NCBI GenBank assembly: GCA_028683635.1
Contig: JAQUHL010000059.1
Location: 1-8,761 of the forward strand
Direction of reading: 5' to 3'
DNA from: Candidatus Cloacimonadota bacterium
GTDB taxonomy: Bacteria > Cloacimonadota > Cloacimonadia > Cloacimonadales > Cloacimonadaceae
DNA: 8,761 bases
The position numbers and the translations under genes are program-made. The notes beneath the pieces are model-generated. The model saw only the letters and a program-made list of their open reading frames with translations, did not search any database and was not told the origin of the DNA. Shown here in pieces: positions 6,341 to 8,761 of the stretch. Numbering within the stretch: position 1 is the stretch's first letter; each line of letters opens with the position of its first letter.

Positions 6341-6582
6341 AATCAGGCATAGTAAAACTACTATCAGATTAATGATTTACATGATGATAAGCAAGTATCT
6401 TGCATCTCACCAAGAGATTGAACCTTCATTTTCAGGCAGAATATCTGTCAAGAGCTTTGCTTTGCAGAGATTGTGGTTGACTGCATATTTGATTTTGCGT
6501 CCAATGCACCACAAGTGAAAAAGTTATCATTAGGCTGCTGATCTGCACCGGCGGGACGGATCGTTTCGTTTGGGATATCAAA
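6341..6582. other. Non-coding gap upstream of leuS; likely holds its promoter
   Basis: About 240 bp with no supported gene. A perfect 6-bp A+T-rich inverted repeat, ATAGTA-AAAC-TACTAT (6349-6364), lies just upstream of the leuS ribosome site. On the minus strand a perfect -35 word TTGACA is at 6451-6446, but no good -10 follows at the right distance. A weaker pair is TTGCTT and TAATCT with 17 bp between them, nearer the gene. GTTTG/CAAAC (6568-6583) forms a small stem over the lipoprotein stop codon but has no T-run, so a terminator is not supported. GCTTTGCTTTGC is a short tandem near 6455-6466. A promoter here is inferred mainly from the gap length. Confidence 0.35.
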
Positions 6583-7560
6583 CTACTCTAAAGCGACTTT
6601 CCAGATGTTATAAGTTCCCTCCGGATTGCCTCTTTGAGATACAAAGAACAGGGATTTTCCGTCCTTGCTCCACTTTGGCTGATAATCATTACCAGGATGG
6701 TAAGTTATGCGTCTCAAATTGCTGCCGTCTGCATCGATCACGAAGATATCCCGGTTGATTATTGGGGAGATATCGGTGCAAATTCCATGGAAGGCGATCT
6801 GCCTCCCGTCGGGAGATACACAGGGCAGATAACACAAGTAGTTTTGAGCATCGAAGATACATTCCATATTACCAGTATCGAGTTCCAGTATCCACAGCTG
6901 CCCATAATCGACCACGCAAACCTTCCCGGAACCCGGGAAAAAGCTGGGAGATATGCCGAATCCATGCTGTAGGGGAGTTGAACCCTCAAAATCGGAAGAC
7001 CAAACTGAATATGTATCTATGAATTTATTGTCTTCATAAACACTCTCAAATCGCTGATAAAGAATCTTCTTTCCATTTTGGAAAAAACTTGGGCACGAAA
7101 CGGCACCCGCCTTGGTTATCTGCTGGATATCTTCACCCTTTTCAGCATCGATCAGGAAGACATTCCACTTCTTATCCCTGAAACAACAAAAAGCAATCCT
7201 GGCTCCGTCCGGGGAAAAAGCCGGAGATAGCGCTTGCAATCCAGAAGTCCTTTGCAGATTGCTGGAAGCATCGCCGAGGTCCTTAACATAGAGCTGTTGC
7301 CCCTCATGTTCTGCCAAAAACACGACTTTATCACTACTTCGGCAGACATCATATACTTCTCGAATGAAGGTGCGGGTTTTGAAATCCGCTTTTTGTTTGT
7401 AACTGGCGGCAAGACTATCGCTCTGAGAAGTTATCTGGGTCAATTTAAGCCCGCTTTCCTCTGGTACTGTGGTGGGAGAAAAGTCGATTTTTGGTTGGTT
7501 GGACGAACAACCACAAAAGATTATGACCAGGGACAGACAAACAAGCACAATGCATTTCAT
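6583..7560 (-). CDS. TolB-like beta-propeller (PD40/WD40-like) lipoprotein
   Basis: A 325-residue putative lipoprotein. The N-terminus has one Lys, a hydrophobic core and a lipobox-like FCGC with Cys18 as the probable lipidated residue, followed by SSNQPK. After a Ser/Thr-rich linker (about 20-60) come at least five PD40-type strands: SPAFSPDGARIAF (112-124), CPSFFQNGKKILY (156-168), SPSFFPGSGKVCV (204-216), CVSPDGRQIAFHG (247-259) and QPKWSKDGKSLFF (294-306). An N-terminal strand near 78-92 may complete a six-bladed propeller. Such propellers bind proteins or ligands at the cell envelope; TolB itself acts in the Tol-Pal system, but no tol or pal genes are here, so this is not called tolB. 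AAGGAG 6 nt before the ATG supports the start. The mature chain has ten Cys, many for an exported protein. Parts look more A+T-rich than leuS. The specific role is unknown. Confidence 0.85.
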   Translation of the reverse strand: MKCIVLVCLSLVIIFCGCSSNQPKIDFSPTTVPEESGLKLTQITSQSDSLAASYKQKADFKTRTFIREVYDVCRSSDKVVFLAEHEGQQLYVKDLGDASSNLQRTSGLQALSPAFSPDGARIAFCCFRDKKWNVFLIDAEKGEDIQQITKAGAVSCPSFFQNGKKILYQRFESVYEDNKFIDTYSVWSSDFEGSTPLQHGFGISPSFFPGSGKVCVVDYGQLWILELDTGNMECIFDAQNYLCYLPCVSPDGRQIAFHGICTDISPIINRDIFVIDADGSNLRRITYHPGNDYQPKWSKDGKSLFFVSQRGNPEGTYNIWKVALE

Positions 7561-7566
7561 CTTAAA

Positions 7567-7572
7567 CTCCTT
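7567..7572 (-). promoter_or_regulatory. Shine-Dalgarno site of the lipoprotein gene
   Basis: AAGGAG on the minus strand, 6 nt before the ATG at 7560. A GATAAT word (7592-7587) lies a little upstream and could be a -10 box, but no matching -35 is visible, so a separate promoter is unproven. Confidence 0.7.
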
Positions 7573-7600
7573 CGTTGTCGCATCGTATTATCCAGTTTCC

Positions 7601-7632
7601 ACTCAGCTTGGATGAGTGCTTATGGATAAGCA
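7601..7632. repeat. Two adjoining small inverted repeats between comM and the lipoprotein gene
   Basis: ACTCA (7601-7605) pairs with TGAGT (7613-7617), and TGCTTAT (7617-7623) with ATAAGCA (7626-7632). They share base 7617, so only one can form fully in RNA. They begin 4 bp past the comM stop. No T-run follows on the minus strand, so at best they are a weak processing or attenuation structure in a comM-lipoprotein transcript. Confidence 0.35.
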
Positions 7633-7635
7633 TTT

Positions 7636-8761
7636 CTATTCCCAATACTTTTTATCGAGAGTGCGGTAGCCAATTGCTTCGCTGATGTGTTCGGAAGATA
7701 TCTCAGTGCTTTGTTCCAGATCCGCGATAGTTCTGGCCACCTTGAGGATCCGATCGAAAACCCGGGCGGAATAACCCAGGCGGTCAATGGCATTCTGCAG
7801 CAAGGCATGGCTGGCATCATCGAGCTTGCAATATTTGCGGATGAGCTTGGAATTCATCTGGGAATTGCAGAAGAGTTTATCCTTAAAGAGGCGGGCGTGC
7901 TGGATTTTGCGGGCATTGTTGACTCGTTGGCGGATCGCCTTTGAGGTATCTCCGCTGGGCAGGGAGTTCAGATCTGCATAGGTCACGGCCGGAACTTCCA
8001 CGTGCAGGTCTATCCTATCCATAAGCGGGCCGGATATGCGGTTCCGGTATTTTTGGATGCTGGTGCCCAGGCAGTTGCAGGGATGGTTCGGGATGTTTGA
8101 ACCAAAGTATCCGCAAGGACAGGGATTCATGGAGGCGATGAGCATGAATTCCGCAGGGAAGTTCAGGCTCTGCACGGCTCTGGAGATGGTGACGCTGCCA
8201 TCTTCCATTGGCTGGCGCAGAACTTCCAGCGCTCCGCGTTTGAATTCCGGCAGTTCATCCAGGAACAGAACTCCCCGATGGGCAAGGGATACTTCTCCTG
8301 GACGGGGAAAAGCTCCGCCCCCGATTAAAGCTATGTCGCTGCAGGAATGGTGTGGGCTGCGAAAGGGTCTGGTGGTGAGGATACCATTACGGAAGAGCTT
8401 GGCATTGCCAGCCACAGAGTGAATCTTGGTGGCGTCCAGGGCTTCATCCAGAGAAAGCTCCGGAAGGATGGTGGGGACGCGTCTGGCCAGCATGGTTTTG
8501 CCCGAGCCCGGAGGCCCGATCATCAGGAGGTTGTGCCCGCCTGCAGCTGCCACTTCCAAGGCACGTTTCACCTGAAACTGGCCTTTGACATCGCACATAT
8601 CGATCGGAAAATCATTGAGCACCTGGAAGATGCTGCTTCTATCCACTGAGGCGGGAGGAATCTGGATTTTGCCGGTGAGGTAGTTGGCAGCCTCTCGCAG
8701 CGAAGTTACGGGGATCACAGTCAGCCCCTCGATAATGGCGGCTTCCTCGGCATTTTCATAG
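7636..8761 (-). CDS. comM: ComM/YifB-family AAA+ ATPase (Mg-chelatase-like), N-terminus beyond window edge
   Basis: The AAA+ helicase-like ATPase ComM promotes branch migration during natural transformation in some species; in many others YifB has no defined role. The frame is open to the right edge, giving 374 visible codons out of about 500. The GTG at 8718 is an internal Val, because the preceding residues YENAEEAAIIEGLTVIPV match the conserved end of the family's N-terminal domain. Residues below count from the first visible codon: Walker A GPPGSGKT (82-89), Walker B VLFLDE (164-169), RQPMEDG (182-188), the family Cys cluster NPCPCGY (212-218) and HPCNC (226-230), SGPLMDRIDLHVEVP (243-257), and the C-terminal Mg-chelatase-like helix region with YSARVFDRILKVARTIADLE. 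It ends normally at a TAG 75 bp before the lipoprotein gene. Nothing suggests disruption in the visible part. Whether the host is transformable cannot be told from here. Confidence 0.95.
   Translation of the reverse strand, partial: YENAEEAAIIEGLTVIPVTSLREAANYLTGKIQIPPASVDRSSIFQVLNDFPIDMCDVKGQFQVKRALEVAAAGGHNLLMIGPPGSGKTMLARRVPTILPELSLDEALDATKIHSVAGNAKLFRNGILTTRPFRSPHHSCSDIALIGGGAFPRPGEVSLAHRGVLFLDELPEFKRGALEVLRQPMEDGSVTISRAVQSLNFPAEFMLIASMNPCPCGYFGSNIPNHPCNCLGTSIQKYRNRISGPLMDRIDLHVEVPAVTYADLNSLPSGDTSKAIRQRVNNARKIQHARLFKDKLFCNSQMNSKLIRKYCKLDDASHALLQNAIDRLGYSARVFDRILKVARTIADLEQSTEISSEHISEAIGYRTLDKKYWE

Noticed and set aside
6364..6429. A 21-codon minus-strand ORF in the leuS leader, considered as a leader peptide
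   Set aside because: No ribosome site precedes it, it contains only two Leu and one Ile, and no attenuator or T-run follows.
2016..6546. The word GATCTGC recurring in the three longer spacers (2016, 3775, 6540)
   Set aside because: A seven-base word also found inside coding sequence here; it could be chance without genome-wide counts.
6341..6582. T-box riboswitch upstream of leuS
   Set aside because: No T-box core sequence (the AGGGTGGNACCGCG type) and no terminator hairpin with a T-run were found.
7636..8718. GTG at 8718 as the true ComM start, making a short ComM
   Set aside because: The frame stays open to the edge and the codons before the GTG match the conserved ENAEEAA region of the family, so the gene is truncated by the window, not short.

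Overview
The window is a compact bacterial chromosomal stretch in which every convincing gene lies on the minus strand, so transcription runs from high to low coordinates. In transcription order the genes are: a ComM/YifB AAA+ ATPase (its N-terminal part lies beyond the right edge), a beta-propeller lipoprotein, leucyl-tRNA synthetase, a nucleotide-sugar dehydrogenase, a membrane-anchored SIMPL-domain protein, and the ATPase and permease of a FetAB (YbbL/YbbM, UPF0014) ABC transporter. The permease runs off the left edge. No tRNA, rRNA, CRISPR array, transposase or phage gene is visible.

The organism cannot be named with confidence. Moderate GC, strong AGGAG-type ribosome sites, a lipoprotein-type TolB-like propeller and short dispersed intergenic repeats suit a Gram-negative environmental lineage. 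Cloacimonadota is a guess only, and a LeuS or ComM phylogeny would settle it.

Right part (about 6.3-8.8 kb): comM and the lipoprotein gene are separated by 75 bp that holds two small overlapping inverted repeats. The lipoprotein gene is followed by a non-coding gap of about 250 bp in front of leuS. Middle (about 2.1-6.3 kb): leuS is complete and has both signature motifs, the editing site and two Cys-rich zinc knuckles. The nucleotide-sugar dehydrogenase has an N-terminal extension and departures from family consensus at the cofactor pocket and in the C-terminal domain. Between them is a spacer with two kinds of short direct repeat.

Left part (1-2.15 kb): after an intergenic region with two perfect inverted repeats, one of them an 85-bp nested palindrome, comes a tightly coupled cassette. 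The SIMPL gene stop and fetA start overlap as TAATG, and fetB begins 3 bp after fetA. In E. coli, FetAB (putative iron exporter) and the SIMPL protein YggE have each been linked to oxidative-stress resistance, so a shared metal or oxidative-stress role is a reasonable hypothesis. Most genes here are ordinary housekeeping or widespread families. The items most worth a second look are the SIMPL-FetAB coupling, the intergenic palindromes and repeats, and the atypical dehydrogenase. I found no clear evidence of an undescribed defence or mobile system.
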